A DNA stretch of 23,266 nt from JAQUCI01 sp964553255 (GCA_964553255.1 CAZKJS010000029.1:1-23266); one strand, 5' to 3'; shown: positions 7,420 through 15,398, counted from the first letter of the stretch. Made by a program: numbers and translations. The notes: a model not told the origin generated them from the letters alone.

Positions 7420-7920
7420 ATGATACTAGATGTTATCAAGAAAAGAAGAAGTGTTAGAACATATCTTGCCAAACCAATAGAAGAGGAAAAGATATCAGCC
7501 ATCTTACAAGCTGCCATGTTAGCACCAACAGCACGCAATAAACAAGAATGGCGCTTTATCGTTGTCACCGATCGTAAAAAACTAGTAGCGATCGCTGATC
7601 TTAACTCCCATGCGAAAATGACAGCAGAAGCAGCTTTGTCTATTGTAGTTATGGGAGATCTAAATGTATCTTCACCTGAGTATATCTATACTGATTGTGG
7701 AGCTGCTATTCAAAATATGTTATTACAAGCGATAGCGATGGATATTGGAAGCTGTTGGTGTGCAATTGGCCCTGATCCTGAACGTATTAGAATTTATCGT
7801 GAGTTTTACAATATTCCGGATAATCTATTACCAGTTGCTGCTGTTCAGTTTGGTTATTTGAAAGAACCAACTCTTGAGGTAAATCGCTTTGATGGTCAGA
7901 AAGTGATCTATTATCGATGA
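7420..7920 (+). CDS. Nitroreductase-family FMN flavoprotein
   Basis: A 166-residue protein of the nitroreductase/NADH-oxidase fold, which binds FMN and reduces nitro compounds, quinones or other electron acceptors with NAD(P)H. The N-terminal RRSVRTY (9-15) is the phosphate-binding signature, APTARNKQEWRF (35-46) is the next FMN-contact region, and IGSCWCAIGP near residue 120 is the usual second FMN contact. It is on the short side of the family, consistent with the compact two-domain group. AAAGGGG lies about 7 bases before the ATG, and the preceding amidohydrolase stop is one base away. Its stop overlaps the exonuclease start by four bases (ATGA), so all three genes are probably translated together. 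The physiological substrate is unknown. Confidence 0.88.
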   Translation: MILDVIKKRRSVRTYLAKPIEEEKISAILQAAMLAPTARNKQEWRFIVVTDRKKLVAIADLNSHAKMTAEAALSIVVMGDLNVSSPEYIYTDCGAAIQNMLLQAIAMDIGSCWCAIGPDPERIRIYREFYNIPDNLLPVAAVQFGYLKEPTLEVNRFDGQKVIYYR

Positions 7921-8675
7921 TCAAATTGGTTTCGTGGAATGTTAATGGTTTAAGAGCTTGCGTTAATAAAGGATTTCTTGATTTCTTTCATCATGTTGAT
8001 GCTGATGCGTTTTGTTTACAAGAAACTAAAATGCAAGAACATCAGCTTAGTTTGGATTTACCAGGTTATCATCAATACTTCAACTCAGCAGTCAAGAAGG
8101 GCTATTCTGGAACTGCTGTCTTCACAAAAGAAAAACCACTTAATGTGACCTATGGTATTGATATTATAGAACATGATCAAGAAGGAAGAGTTATCACGTG
8201 TGAGTTTCCTACTTACTATCTAGTAACAGTTTATACACCAAATAGTAAGGATGGTTTACTACGTTTAGATTACCGTATGGATTGGGAAGATGATTTTAAG
8301 AAGTATCTATTAAAACTTGATCAACATAAACCGGTTATCATATGTGGTGATCTCAATGTGGCTCATCAAGAGATTGATTTGAAAAATCCTAAAGCAAATA
8401 CGAAGAATGCTGGTTTTACTTTAGAAGAAAGAGCTAAGATGACTGATTTATTGAAAGAAGGCTTCATTGATAGTTTCCGCTATCTTTATCCTGATAAAAC
8501 GGATGTATATTCATGGTGGAGTTATCGTTTTAATGCTCGTGAAAATAACGCTGGTTGGCGTATTGATTACTTCTTAACATCAAGTCGTTTAGCACCAAAG
8601 ATAAATGATAGTATTATCTACATGGATGTCTATGGAAGTGATCATTGTCCAGTACAACTAAATATTGAACTTTAG
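7917..8675 (+). CDS. exoA: Exodeoxyribonuclease III / AP endonuclease
   Basis: A 252-residue class II AP endonuclease of the ExoIII/ExoA family, acting in base excision repair by cutting 5' of abasic sites and trimming 3' blocking groups. The active-site set is complete: Asn8 in SWNVNG, Glu36 in QETK, Tyr106 in YTPNS, Asp145 and Asn147 in GDLNVAH, Asp217 in WRIDYF, and Asp242-His243 in GSDHCP. The length is that of Bacillus ExoA. The start overlaps the nitroreductase stop by four bases (ATGA). A strong terminator follows directly. Functional linkage to the two upstream enzymes is unclear and may be only operon packing. Confidence 0.95.
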   Translation: MIKLVSWNVNGLRACVNKGFLDFFHHVDADAFCLQETKMQEHQLSLDLPGYHQYFNSAVKKGYSGTAVFTKEKPLNVTYGIDIIEHDQEGRVITCEFPTYYLVTVYTPNSKDGLLRLDYRMDWEDDFKKYLLKLDQHKPVIICGDLNVAHQEIDLKNPKANTKNAGFTLEERAKMTDLLKEGFIDSFRYLYPDKTDVYSWWSYRFNARENNAGWRIDYFLTSSRLAPKINDSIIYMDVYGSDHCPVQLNIEL

Positions 8676-8682
8676 AAGTCAT

Positions 8683-8708
8683 GCCTTTGATTTTATCAAA
8701 GGCTTTTT
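8683..8708 (+). terminator. Rho-independent terminator
   Basis: GCCTTTGA (8683-8690) pairs perfectly with TCAAAGGC (8696-8703) across the loop TTTTA, followed by five T. It lies 7 bases after the exoA stop. Confidence 0.92.
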
Positions 8709-8724
8709 ATTTGGTAGTGATAAG

Positions 8725-8733
8725 TGGTAAAAT
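8725..8733 (+). promoter_or_regulatory. Extended -10 promoter for the pepT operon
   Basis: TGG followed by TAAAAT (8728-8733) forms an extended -10 between the exoA terminator and the pepT gene. No convincing -35 is seen at 17 bases upstream (TTTTAT, within the terminator T run). Confidence 0.45.
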
Positions 8734-8759
8734 GATTGAATGAAGAAAGAGGAGCTTAT

Positions 8760-9989
8760 ATGGGAGTAAAAGAACGTTTTTTAAGTTATGTTGCTTATGA
8801 CACGACAGCTGATCCAAACAGCAATACAATTCCAAGTTCTGCAAAACAGAAACTACTTGGTGCTTACTTAGTCAAAGAGCTGCAAGACATTGGTATTGAT
8901 AATGCTTTTATGGATGAGTACGGTTATGTTTATGGGTATCTTGAAGCCAACGTTGATAATGCGGTAACAATTGGCCTTATGGCACATATGGACACATCTG
9001 ATGCCGTAAGTGGCGCTAATATCAAACCAAGAGTTATTGAAAATTATGATGGTAAGGATATTTGGCTAAATGATGAAGTTGTAACAACAGTAGCGCGATT
9101 TCCACAACTAAGCGACTATATCAATAAGACCTTGATCGTGACAGATGGTAATACATTATTAGGCGCTGATGATAAAGCCGGTATCGCCGCAATCATGGAA
9201 AGTTTGAGTTACTTTACAAGCAATCCAAAAGTCAAACATGGTAAGGTATGTGTTCTCTTTAATCCTGATGAAGAAGTAGGAAGAGGAACAATTAAGTTTA
9301 ATAAAGCTTATTTTGATTGTGATTTTGCTTTTACTGTTGATGGTGGTAAACCAGAAGAAATAGAGTTTGAAAACTTCAATGCGGCATCCGCTCAAGTCAT
9401 TGTCAAGGGAATATCAACCCACCCTGGTAGTGCAAAGAATAAAATGATCAATGCGATAAACGTTGCGATGGAATTTCATCAGCTACTACCCAGTGTCGCA
9501 AGACCTGAACATACTGAAGGGTATGAAGGCTTTAATCACTTGATGAATATTGAAGGTGATTGTGAACTAACTAAGCTTAACTATATTATCAGAAATCATG
9601 ATGAATCATTATTTACTAAGCAGAAAGAAATGTTTATTGATTGTGCAGCCTTTGTTAATAAGCGTTATCTTGATGATACGGTCACATTAAACATTAGTGA
9701 TAGTTACAAAAACATGAGAAAAGCGTTTGATAATAAGATGTATATTGTTGAGTTAGCAGAGAAAGCGATCAGTGCTGTAGGTCTAACACCAAAAAGATTA
9801 GCTATCAGAGGTGGAACTGATGGTGCTGAACTTACTTACAAAGGTATATTGTGTCCTAATATTGGTGCTGGTGGACAAAATTTCCATGGACGTAATGAAT
9901 TTTGTTGTATTGAAGATTTGGTGTTAAGTGTGAGTATCATCAATAATATCGTTTGTATGGCATCATCACTGAAGAAAGGTGATTGTTAA
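8760..9989 (+). CDS. pepT: Peptidase T (tripeptide aminopeptidase)
   Basis: A 409-residue di-zinc aminopeptidase of family M20B that removes the N-terminal residue of tripeptides in the cytosol. Metal and catalytic residues are in place: MAHMDTS (His76, Asp78), GADDKAG (Asp137/138), NPDEEVG (Glu171, Glu172), VDGG (Asp194) and NFHGRNEF (His376). The dimerisation-domain motif ISTHPGSAKNKMINA (from about 218) and IRGGTDGAELTYKG are typical of PepT rather than other M20 peptidases. The frame is open to a TTG at 8736, but AGAGGAG at 8748-8754 sits 5 bases before the ATG at 8760, which gives the normal N-terminus. It is the first gene of a pepT-mntP-sirtuin-ECF operon; its stop shares a base with the mntP start. 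Confidence 0.96.
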   Translation: MGVKERFLSYVAYDTTADPNSNTIPSSAKQKLLGAYLVKELQDIGIDNAFMDEYGYVYGYLEANVDNAVTIGLMAHMDTSDAVSGANIKPRVIENYDGKDIWLNDEVVTTVARFPQLSDYINKTLIVTDGNTLLGADDKAGIAAIMESLSYFTSNPKVKHGKVCVLFNPDEEVGRGTIKFNKAYFDCDFAFTVDGGKPEEIEFENFNAASAQVIVKGISTHPGSAKNKMINAINVAMEFHQLLPSVARPEHTEGYEGFNHLMNIEGDCELTKLNYIIRNHDESLFTKQKEMFIDCAAFVNKRYLDDTVTLNISDSYKNMRKAFDNKMYIVELAEKAISAVGLTPKRLAIRGGTDGAELTYKGILCPNIGAGGQNFHGRNEFCCIEDLVLSVSIINNIVCMASSLKKGDC

Positions 9990-10540
9990 TGTCATTTATT
10001 AGTATTGGAATCATTGGTTTTGGCTTAGCAATGGATGCCTTAGCAATCACCTTTGCCAAAGCAATGGGTGATTGTAACATGAGTAAGCAAGATGGCTTAA
10101 AAATGATCAGTTTGTTTGGTCTTTTTCAAGGTTTGATGCCAGTCTTAGGTTATGGACTTGGTGCTATATTTAGTGATGTCATTCAACAATATGATCATTG
10201 GGTTATCGCATTTATTTTAGTGATCATTGGTGGAAAGATGATAGTTGACCGTAATCAAAGTGAACAGATTGACTGTGCGCTTGATTGGAAAACCATAATC
10301 TGTTTGGCAATCGCCACCAGTATCGATGCTTTTGCGGTAGGGATAACCTTTGCCTTTTTAGATGTTAACATTGTTTATGGCGCTTTGATCATTGCGATCA
10401 TTACTTTTGTCATTTGTCTTTTTGGACTTAACTTTGGACAAAGATGTGGTACATTCTTAAAAGATAAAGCTGATATCATTGGTGGCTGTATACTTATCTT
10501 TATGGCTTTTAGAGTTCTGGTTGTTCATTTAGGTGGATAA
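9989..10540 (+). CDS. mntP: Manganese efflux pump MntP
   Basis: A 183-residue inner-membrane protein with six hydrophobic segments, made of two repeated halves. Each half carries an acidic motif: AMDALA near residue 15 and ATSIDAFAVG near 110, which with GLFQGLMPVLGY are signatures of the MntP/YebN family that exports Mn(II). The start is the ATG at 9989, sharing one base with the pepT TAA, with AAGGTGAT 5 bases upstream; an in-frame TTG two codons earlier lacks that spacing. No yybP-ykoY manganese riboswitch is present before it, unlike many mntP genes, so control, if any, must come from the pepT promoter or from a protein. The pairing with PepT, a metallopeptidase that can use Mn, may be incidental. 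Confidence 0.94.
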   Translation: MSFISIGIIGFGLAMDALAITFAKAMGDCNMSKQDGLKMISLFGLFQGLMPVLGYGLGAIFSDVIQQYDHWVIAFILVIIGGKMIVDRNQSEQIDCALDWKTIICLAIATSIDAFAVGITFAFLDVNIVYGALIIAIITFVICLFGLNFGQRCGTFLKDKADIIGGCILIFMAFRVLVVHLGG

Positions 10541-10544
10541 AAAA

Positions 10545-11288
10545 ATGTCGGATTGGCTCAGCATTCTTGATCGATTATTTACACATGGTAGTGATATCGT
10601 TTTTTTCACTGGTGCTGGCATTTCAACTTTGAGTGGTATACCAGATTTTCGTGGAAGTAACGGGTTAAATCAAAACAAACTTTCTTATCCAATTGAGTTT
10701 ATACTTAGTAATACTTTCTTCTATCAAGACACCCAAGCATTCTATGATTTTTATCGTAGTTATATGGTATATCAAAACGCTACAAGCAATATTGCTCACC
10801 ATTTTATTGCGAAAATGCAAAAACAAAACAAAGTAATTGCTGTTATAACCCAAAACATTGATAACTTACATGAAGCAGCCTATCCTTATGATGTCATCAA
10901 ACTACATGGTGATATTAATACTAATTACTGTGTTAGCTGTCATAAGCAATATAACTTAAAAGATATAATGATAATGAAACTACCAAAGTGTGATTGTGGT
11001 GGACTTATCAAACCAGATGTTGTTTTATATGAAGAACCATTAAAAACGGAAGTGATAAAGCAAGCAATCAATAAGATCAATAATGCTAAACACTTGATTG
11101 TCGTTGGTTCATCATTAACGGTTTATCCAGCAGCTGGTTTATTGAATTATTTTGATGGTGAATCACTGATTATCATCAATAAGGATAAGACCACATTTGA
11201 TAATCAAGCGGATCTAGTAATTAATCAAGATATCGCTGAAGTATTTTATCAAGTCGATTTGCTTGAAAGCAACCGCTCTGCATGCTAA
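10545..11288 (+). CDS. NAD-dependent protein deacylase (sirtuin, CobB/SrtN type)
   Basis: A 247-residue Sir2-family enzyme that removes acyl groups from protein lysines using NAD. NAD-binding motifs are GAGISTLSGIPDFRG (23-37) and TQNIDNLH (102-109); the catalytic His is His121 in KLHGD. The zinc ligands are CVSC (129-132) and CDC (149-151), the second pair spaced by one residue rather than the commoner two, and VVGSSLTVYPA (186-196) follows. AGGTGGAT at 10531-10538 lies 6 bases before the ATG at 10545. An in-frame GTG at 10533 lies inside that Shine-Dalgarno sequence and is unlikely to be used. It lies 4 bases after mntP in the same operon. Targets are not predictable. Confidence 0.93.
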   Translation: MSDWLSILDRLFTHGSDIVFFTGAGISTLSGIPDFRGSNGLNQNKLSYPIEFILSNTFFYQDTQAFYDFYRSYMVYQNATSNIAHHFIAKMQKQNKVIAVITQNIDNLHEAAYPYDVIKLHGDINTNYCVSCHKQYNLKDIMIMKLPKCDCGGLIKPDVVLYEEPLKTEVIKQAINKINNAKHLIVVGSSLTVYPAAGLLNYFDGESLIIINKDKTTFDNQADLVINQDIAEVFYQVDLLESNRSAC

Positions 11289-11310
11289 TCTAAAAACAAG
11301 GAGAACGAGT

Positions 11311-11874
11311 ATGAAAGTTAAAGAACTTACACAGTTAGCTATGTTAATAGCTATTACGATAATCTTAGGTATCGTTCCCAATATTGGAATTATTCAAATC
11401 GGTCCAGTTTCATTAACAATTCTACATATACCAGTAATCATTGCTGCACTTTTATTTAAAGTAAAAGGTGGCACGATTGTTGGTTTAGCTTTTGGTTTAA
11501 CTAGTTGGTTTGTCGCAAGTACAAGGGCAGTAACGCCAATTGATCTACTTTTTGTTAATCCGTTAGTATCAGTTGCTCCAAGAGTGTTATTTGGTATTAT
11601 TGCTGGGGTATATGCATCGCTTTTTGCGAAAGTTAAAACACCCTTTATAAGATATGGTTTAATGGCATTTATAAGTACTATTACCCACTCGTTGTTAGTG
11701 TTTAGTTTTTTATACTTTAATGGTAAAGAATTATTTTTCCCAACGGTTGATGTCGCAGGAGCAATCGCAAATTACTTACCCTTTGTCATAGGAGCGTTTA
11801 CTGTTAACTCCCTTATTGAAGCGGTGGTAGCGGGGTTTATCACTATTGTTTTGATAAAAGCAATAAAGCGATAA
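11311..11874 (+). CDS. ECF transporter S-component (vitamin-type substrate binding)
   Basis: A 188-residue membrane protein with about six hydrophobic helices, resembling the S-components of energy-coupling-factor importers (ECF_trnsprt family, PF12822 type), which bind a vitamin or precursor and use a shared EcfA-EcfA'-EcfT module. The run GPVSLTILHIPVIIAALLF after helix 1, followed by GGTIVGLAFGLTSW, is characteristic of the group containing PanT- and HmpT-like proteins. The substrate cannot be decided from the sequence; pantothenate or a related small vitamin is a reasonable guess only. No ATPase or EcfT gene is nearby, as expected for group II systems. AAGGAG 7 bases upstream fixes the ATG at 11311. 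It lies 22 bases after the sirtuin gene and before a terminator. Confidence 0.85.
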   Translation: MKVKELTQLAMLIAITIILGIVPNIGIIQIGPVSLTILHIPVIIAALLFKVKGGTIVGLAFGLTSWFVASTRAVTPIDLLFVNPLVSVAPRVLFGIIAGVYASLFAKVKTPFIRYGLMAFISTITHSLLVFSFLYFNGKELFFPTVDVAGAIANYLPFVIGAFTVNSLIEAVVAGFITIVLIKAIKR

Positions 11875-11890
11875 TCATATTAAGATGTTT

Positions 11891-11913
11891 AACAGCAGCA
11901 ATGCTGTTTTTTT
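11891..11913 (+). terminator. Rho-independent terminator
   Basis: AACAGCA (11891-11897) pairs with TGCTGTT (11902-11908) around a GCAA tetraloop, with a run of seven T from 11907 to 11913. It closes the pepT-mntP-sirtuin-ECF operon. Confidence 0.9.
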
Positions 11914-11955
11914 ACTTATTAAATACAATTAAGACTACATTTAAGCGATTATTGA

Positions 11956-11964
11956 TGTTATGAT
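11956..11964 (+). promoter_or_regulatory. Candidate extended -10 promoter for rubrerythrin
   Basis: TGT followed by TATGAT (11959-11964) is an extended -10 in the 126-base gap after the ECF terminator. A -35 is not clear. The start site would be near 11971, just ahead of the possible PerR box. Confidence 0.45.
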
Positions 11965-11976
11965 TAGTATGTATCT

Positions 11977-11991
11977 TTAAATAGATTATAA
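11977..11991 (+). promoter_or_regulatory. Possible PerR/Fur-type box before rubrerythrin
   Basis: TTAAATAGATTATAA matches the PerR consensus TTATAATnATTATAA at 11 of 14 fixed positions, with the right half (ATTATAA) perfect. It lies just downstream of the candidate start site and overlaps the first two bases of the AAGGAGG Shine-Dalgarno sequence. Rubrerythrin genes are known PerR targets in anaerobic Firmicutes. In AT-rich DNA a partial match can arise by chance. Confidence 0.35.
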
Positions 11992-12000
11992 GGAGGAACT

Positions 12001-12543
12001 ATGAAAGAACTTAAAGGAACAAAGACGGAACAGAATTTAAAAGATGCTTTTTCTGGTGAGGCGCAAGCAAGAACAAAATATACTTATTACGCCAGCAAAG
12101 CGAAAAAAGAAGGTTATGAACATATCGCTGATATTTTCATGGAAACTGCTGAGAATGAAAAAGAACATGCTAAGTTATGGTTTAAGGCATTACATGGTGA
12201 TGATATACCGACAACAGTCGTTAACTTGAAAGATGCGGCTGATGGTGAACACTATGAATGGACCGATATGTATGCCAAAATGGCTGAAGAAGCTAGAGCA
12301 GAAGGCTTTACCGCAATAGCTTTAAAAATGGAAGGCGTTGCTAAGATTGAAAAACATCATGAAGAACGTTATTTGAAACTATTAGCAAACATTGAAGAAG
12401 AGATTGTCTTTAAAAGAGCTGAAGAAACAGTTTGGATATGTCGCAACTGTGGACATCTTCATACAGGGAAAGTTGCTCCTAAAGAGTGTCCGGTATGTAA
12501 TCATCCACAAGCATTCTTTGAGATTAACTGCGAGAATTACTAA
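12001..12543 (+). CDS. rbr: Rubrerythrin
   Basis: A 180-residue cytosolic non-haem di-iron protein that reduces hydrogen peroxide to water in anaerobes and microaerophiles. The N-terminal four-helix ferritin-like domain carries Glu20 (SGEAQARTKY), Glu53 and His56 (ENEKEH), and the second-half ligands in EEARAEGF and KIEKHHEERY. A C-terminal rubredoxin-like domain has CRNC (147-150) and CPVC (163-166) for one iron. This is the classic rubrerythrin order, of normal length. AAGGAGG lies 4 bases before the ATG. The gene stands alone between two terminators, so it is expressed on its own, perhaps under peroxide control. Its presence suggests an anaerobic or microaerophilic life style. Confidence 0.96.
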   Translation: MKELKGTKTEQNLKDAFSGEAQARTKYTYYASKAKKEGYEHIADIFMETAENEKEHAKLWFKALHGDDIPTTVVNLKDAADGEHYEWTDMYAKMAEEARAEGFTAIALKMEGVAKIEKHHEERYLKLLANIEEEIVFKRAEETVWICRNCGHLHTGKVAPKECPVCNHPQAFFEINCENY

Positions 12544-12565
12544 AACGGGTAAATCCCGTTTTTTT
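12542..12565 (+). terminator. Rho-independent terminator
   Basis: AAAACGGG (12542-12549) pairs with CCCGTTTT (12555-12562) around TAAAT, and the T run continues to 12565. The stem begins in the TAA stop of the rubrerythrin gene. Confidence 0.93.
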
Positions 12566-12573
12566 ATATGTGG

Positions 12574-12591
12574 AACTGATAAAGATCAGTT
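12574..12591. repeat. 18-base inverted repeat before tldD (possible operator)
   Basis: AACTGAT (12574-12580), spacer AAAG, then ATCAGTT (12585-12591) is a perfect 7-base inverted repeat in the gap between the rubrerythrin terminator and tldD. No T run follows on either strand, so it is not a terminator. Position and size fit a repressor site or an RNA hairpin. A TATGAT -10 candidate lies at 12601-12606 without a clear -35. Confidence 0.4.
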
Positions 12592-12658
12592 AAAACTATA
12601 TATGATTAGTTTGTAAGATTGATAAAAAAGGAATATGATAGATAAAGTGGAGGTTTTT

Positions 12659-14089
12659 ATGCATAAACAATATTCAATGTATTTGGCGCAGATAAAGGCT
12701 AAAATTATAGAATTAGAAAAACTTTTAAAACCGAAATTCACATATGTTAGTATATTGGCAACCGATGTTAATGGTATTAGTGTCAGGGTTGGTCAAAAAC
12801 AAAAAAGTATTAGTGACTATATGTTAAGTGAACGTGGTTTTGTGATTAGGGTATATCAAGAAGGCTTGTATAGTGAATATTCTTTCAATGTTCTTGATGT
12901 TGAAAACATTGAGATATTGGCTGATAAAGTTAGCAAGAAGTTTAATGATCATTATCGTTTTATCAAAGAGCTAGCGTTAACGATATATCAAACGCCAATG
13001 ATCAAAGAAGAAAAGACAGAACTGTTTACGGAAAAAGAAGTAGCGATCATGCCTAGCGCAATACCTATCGCAACTGTTGTTGACACATTAAGCAATATAA
13101 GTGATAAAGGGTATGAGTATGATGAGCGCATTTTTGAATTTCAAGTATCATTAAGTATGGTTAATGTGAGTAAACTCTTTATATCGTCAAGTAAGCAATT
13201 AGCTCAAAGCTATATCTTTTCAGAAGCCGCAATGGCCGCATTGGCTCGTGATAATGAACAGGTAAAAATGGATTATCGAGTTTTATCTGGATTAAAAGGA
13301 GCGGAAATAATAGATGAGCTTAACTTAAAAATTGATGAAACAGCGAGTTCAACGATGGCGTTGTTTGCGGCTGAAAGAGTTGAGCCTGGTCTATATGATG
13401 TTATTTGTACACCTGAAGTAGCTGGATTAATCGCTCACGAGGCGTTTGGTCATGGTGTAGAGATGGATATGCTTGTTAAGAATCGTTCATTAGCTAAATC
13501 TCATCTCAACCATAAAATAGCTGCTGATAATGTTTCTATGCATGATGGTGCTTTATGTGCTGAAAACACATCCTCATATCTATTTGATGATGAAGGAGTA
13601 TTAGCTCAAGATACTAAGATCATCGCAAATGGAATTCTTAAAAATGGTATTTGTGATACTTTAAGTGCATTGCGATTAAATGTTCAACCAACGGGTAATG
13701 GTAAGCGTCAATCGTTTGAACGTAAAGCGTATACCCGAATGACTAATACAATATTCATGGCTGGTGATGATGAGCTAGCTGATATGATAGCATCTATCAA
13801 ACATGGTTACCTACTTGAAGGTGTACAAAGTGGTATGGAAGATCCTAAAAATTGGGGTATTCAATGTATGTTAACCAAGGGTAGAGAGATTGTGGATGGA
13901 GCATTTACTGGTAAGATCGTTAATCCGGTTATAATGACTGGTTATGTTCCAGAACTTTTATGTTCAATTTCTATGATTGGTAAAGATGTGGCTGTCTATG
14001 GGTCTGGATATTGTGGGAAAGGATATAAGGAGTATGTGAAAGCAGCTGATGGCGGACCTTATATCAAAGCGAGAGCGAGGTTAGGATAA
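12659..14089 (+). CDS. tldD: Metalloprotease TldD
   Basis: A 476-residue TldD-family protein, the catalytic subunit of the TldD/TldE heterodimer, which degrades or matures unfolded or modified peptides (microcin B17 leader, CcdA in Escherichia coli). The zinc motif HEAFGH (HExxxH; His260, Glu261, His265) is intact, and the C-terminal GYCGKGYKEYVKAADGG region is typical. The frame is open to an ATG at 12635, but GTGGAGG at 12647-12653 sits 5 bases before the ATG at 12659, so I use that start. The tldE gene overlaps its stop by one base (TAATG), in line with the two making one complex. No RiPP precursor or modification gene is nearby, so a general peptide-quality role is the safer reading. A perfect inverted repeat at 12574-12591 may regulate it. 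Confidence 0.93.
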   Translation: MHKQYSMYLAQIKAKIIELEKLLKPKFTYVSILATDVNGISVRVGQKQKSISDYMLSERGFVIRVYQEGLYSEYSFNVLDVENIEILADKVSKKFNDHYRFIKELALTIYQTPMIKEEKTELFTEKEVAIMPSAIPIATVVDTLSNISDKGYEYDERIFEFQVSLSMVNVSKLFISSSKQLAQSYIFSEAAMAALARDNEQVKMDYRVLSGLKGAEIIDELNLKIDETASSTMALFAAERVEPGLYDVICTPEVAGLIAHEAFGHGVEMDMLVKNRSLAKSHLNHKIAADNVSMHDGALCAENTSSYLFDDEGVLAQDTKIIANGILKNGICDTLSALRLNVQPTGNGKRQSFERKAYTRMTNTIFMAGDDELADMIASIKHGYLLEGVQSGMEDPKNWGIQCMLTKGREIVDGAFTGKIVNPVIMTGYVPELLCSISMIGKDVAVYGSGYCGKGYKEYVKAADGGPYIKARARLG

Positions 14090-15369
14090 TGATCGATCGC
14101 ATAAAAGAGATAGTTGCACAAACAAGTGCTGATAATTATAAGATAACAAATGTTAAAACAATGGCACATGAGTTCTTCTTTATTGATCGCAAACTTGAAA
14201 TGAATCGGATCAAAGAAGTAGATCATACATTTTTAACGATTTTTAAGAAGATTGATGATGAAAAATATCTTGGTTCAACAAGTCAGGAAATACATCCAAA
14301 TATCAGTGATGATGAGATGATAAAGATAATAGATCAGATGTTATATAGCGCGCAGTTTGTGAAAAACCCTTACTATGAATTACCACAACCACAGAAGCAC
14401 ATTATTGAACAAAACAAAAAGACAGATGCTTTAACTGTCGCAAAAGCAATGATAGAAACTATCTTAGCTCAAGATCATGTTAAAGATATCTGTATTAACT
14501 CTTTCGAGATATTTGTTAATGAGAAACAAGTTCGTATCGTCAATGGTAATAAACTAGATGTAAGTTATGATACCTTGGACAGTCAAGCAGAGATAATCAT
14601 AACAGCTAAAAAAGATGATAAAGAAGTAGAAATATATCGTAATATTACCTCTTCAACATGTGATATAAAAGCATTGGCAAACGAAATAAATGAAGCATTC
14701 AAGATTGGTAAAGATCGTTTAATTGCGAAGAAAACGCCAACATTAAATACGATAAAGGTATTATTAAGTGAGCGTAATGTTAAAACGATGTTGAACTATT
14801 ATGTTGATATGACTAATGCTTCAAGCAAGTATATGCAGATATCACAATATGATATAGATCAAGATATCATTGAAGCAAGTGTTGGTGATAAAATAAGCCT
14901 TGTTGGTAAAGCTAATATAGATAATTCCAGTAAGAATGGTAGTTATGATGATGATGGCAATCCGCTTATTGATCGCGTTTTGATCAAAGATAACATCTGT
15001 GTAGATTTCTGGGGTAATCAACAATTTAGTTACTATCTTAATAGAAGTAATCCAGCTGTCTTTCGTAACTTTGCATTTTCAGCTGGTAGTCAATCAGCTA
15101 CCGCATTTATGAAAGATCCTTACTTGCACGCTGTTGAATTCTCTGATTTTCAATGTAATACCGCAACAGGAGATTTCGCTGGTGAATTGCGTTTAGCTTA
15201 TTACTATGATGGTGAGAAAGTAGTTCCTGTTAGTGGTGGTAGTATTGCTGGTAATATTAAGACTAGTGAGAAAACAATGCTATTAGCAAGCGAGTTAGTA
15301 CTTTGTGATAACTTTCAGATACCTAAGTATATATGCTTAGATAATGTTGTCATTACTGGTTGTGAGTGA
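14089..15369 (+). CDS. tldE: TldE/PmbA, partner subunit of TldD
   Basis: A 426-residue member of the TldE/PmbA family. It shares the TldD fold but has no HExxxH motif, as expected for the non-metal-binding half of the heterodimer that completes the peptide channel. The N-terminal domain holds DNYKITNVKTMAHEFFFIDRK-like strand pairs, and the C-terminal barrel contains TGDFAGELRLAYYYDGEKV and PVSGGSIAGNI, which match the family's C-terminal conserved regions. The family is usually about 430-450 residues, so it is full length. Its ATG shares a base with the tldD stop, giving coupled synthesis of the two subunits in similar amounts. No terminator is seen after it; the next gene has its own promoter. 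Confidence 0.9.
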   Translation: MIDRIKEIVAQTSADNYKITNVKTMAHEFFFIDRKLEMNRIKEVDHTFLTIFKKIDDEKYLGSTSQEIHPNISDDEMIKIIDQMLYSAQFVKNPYYELPQPQKHIIEQNKKTDALTVAKAMIETILAQDHVKDICINSFEIFVNEKQVRIVNGNKLDVSYDTLDSQAEIIITAKKDDKEVEIYRNITSSTCDIKALANEINEAFKIGKDRLIAKKTPTLNTIKVLLSERNVKTMLNYYVDMTNASSKYMQISQYDIDQDIIEASVGDKISLVGKANIDNSSKNGSYDDDGNPLIDRVLIKDNICVDFWGNQQFSYYLNRSNPAVFRNFAFSAGSQSATAFMKDPYLHAVEFSDFQCNTATGDFAGELRLAYYYDGEKVVPVSGGSIAGNIKTSEKTMLLASELVLCDNFQIPKYICLDNVVITGCE

Positions 15370-15389
15370 TTTTATTTAAACGATGTTTC

Positions 15390-15398
15390 TGTTATAAT
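15390..15398 (+). promoter_or_regulatory. Extended -10 promoter for the PAP2-family gene
   Basis: TGT directly before a perfect TATAAT (15393-15398) makes an extended -10; the 17-base upstream position (TTTTAT) is a poor -35. Start of transcription is expected about 14 bases before the ATG at 15419. Confidence 0.65.

Noticed and set aside
8736..8759. TTG start for pepT
   Set aside because: AGAGGAG is correctly spaced for the ATG at 8760; the TTG has no site and sits just after the -10.
9900..9989. yybP-ykoY manganese riboswitch before mntP
   Set aside because: mntP begins inside the pepT stop, so there is no leader and no conserved riboswitch sequence.
10533..10544. GTG start for the sirtuin
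   Set aside because: The GTG lies inside the AGGTGGAT Shine-Dalgarno that serves the ATG at 10545.
11263..11310. Extended N-terminus of the ECF S-component overlapping the sirtuin gene
   Set aside because: AAGGAG is 7 bases before the ATG at 11311, and the added residues are not membrane-like.
11311..11874. ECF S-component as a preQ1 transporter (QueT) feeding the queuosine genes
   Set aside because: The conserved run after helix 1 looks like the PanT/HmpT-type group rather than QueT, and the gene is in a separate operon 4 kb away.
12392..12616. 74-codon open frame on the + strand across the end of rubrerythrin
   Set aside because: It is out of frame with rbr, runs through the terminator and has no ribosome site; a shadow frame.
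12566..12658. RiPP precursor peptide before tldD
   Set aside because: No open frame with a ribosome site and a plausible leader-core pattern is present in this gap.
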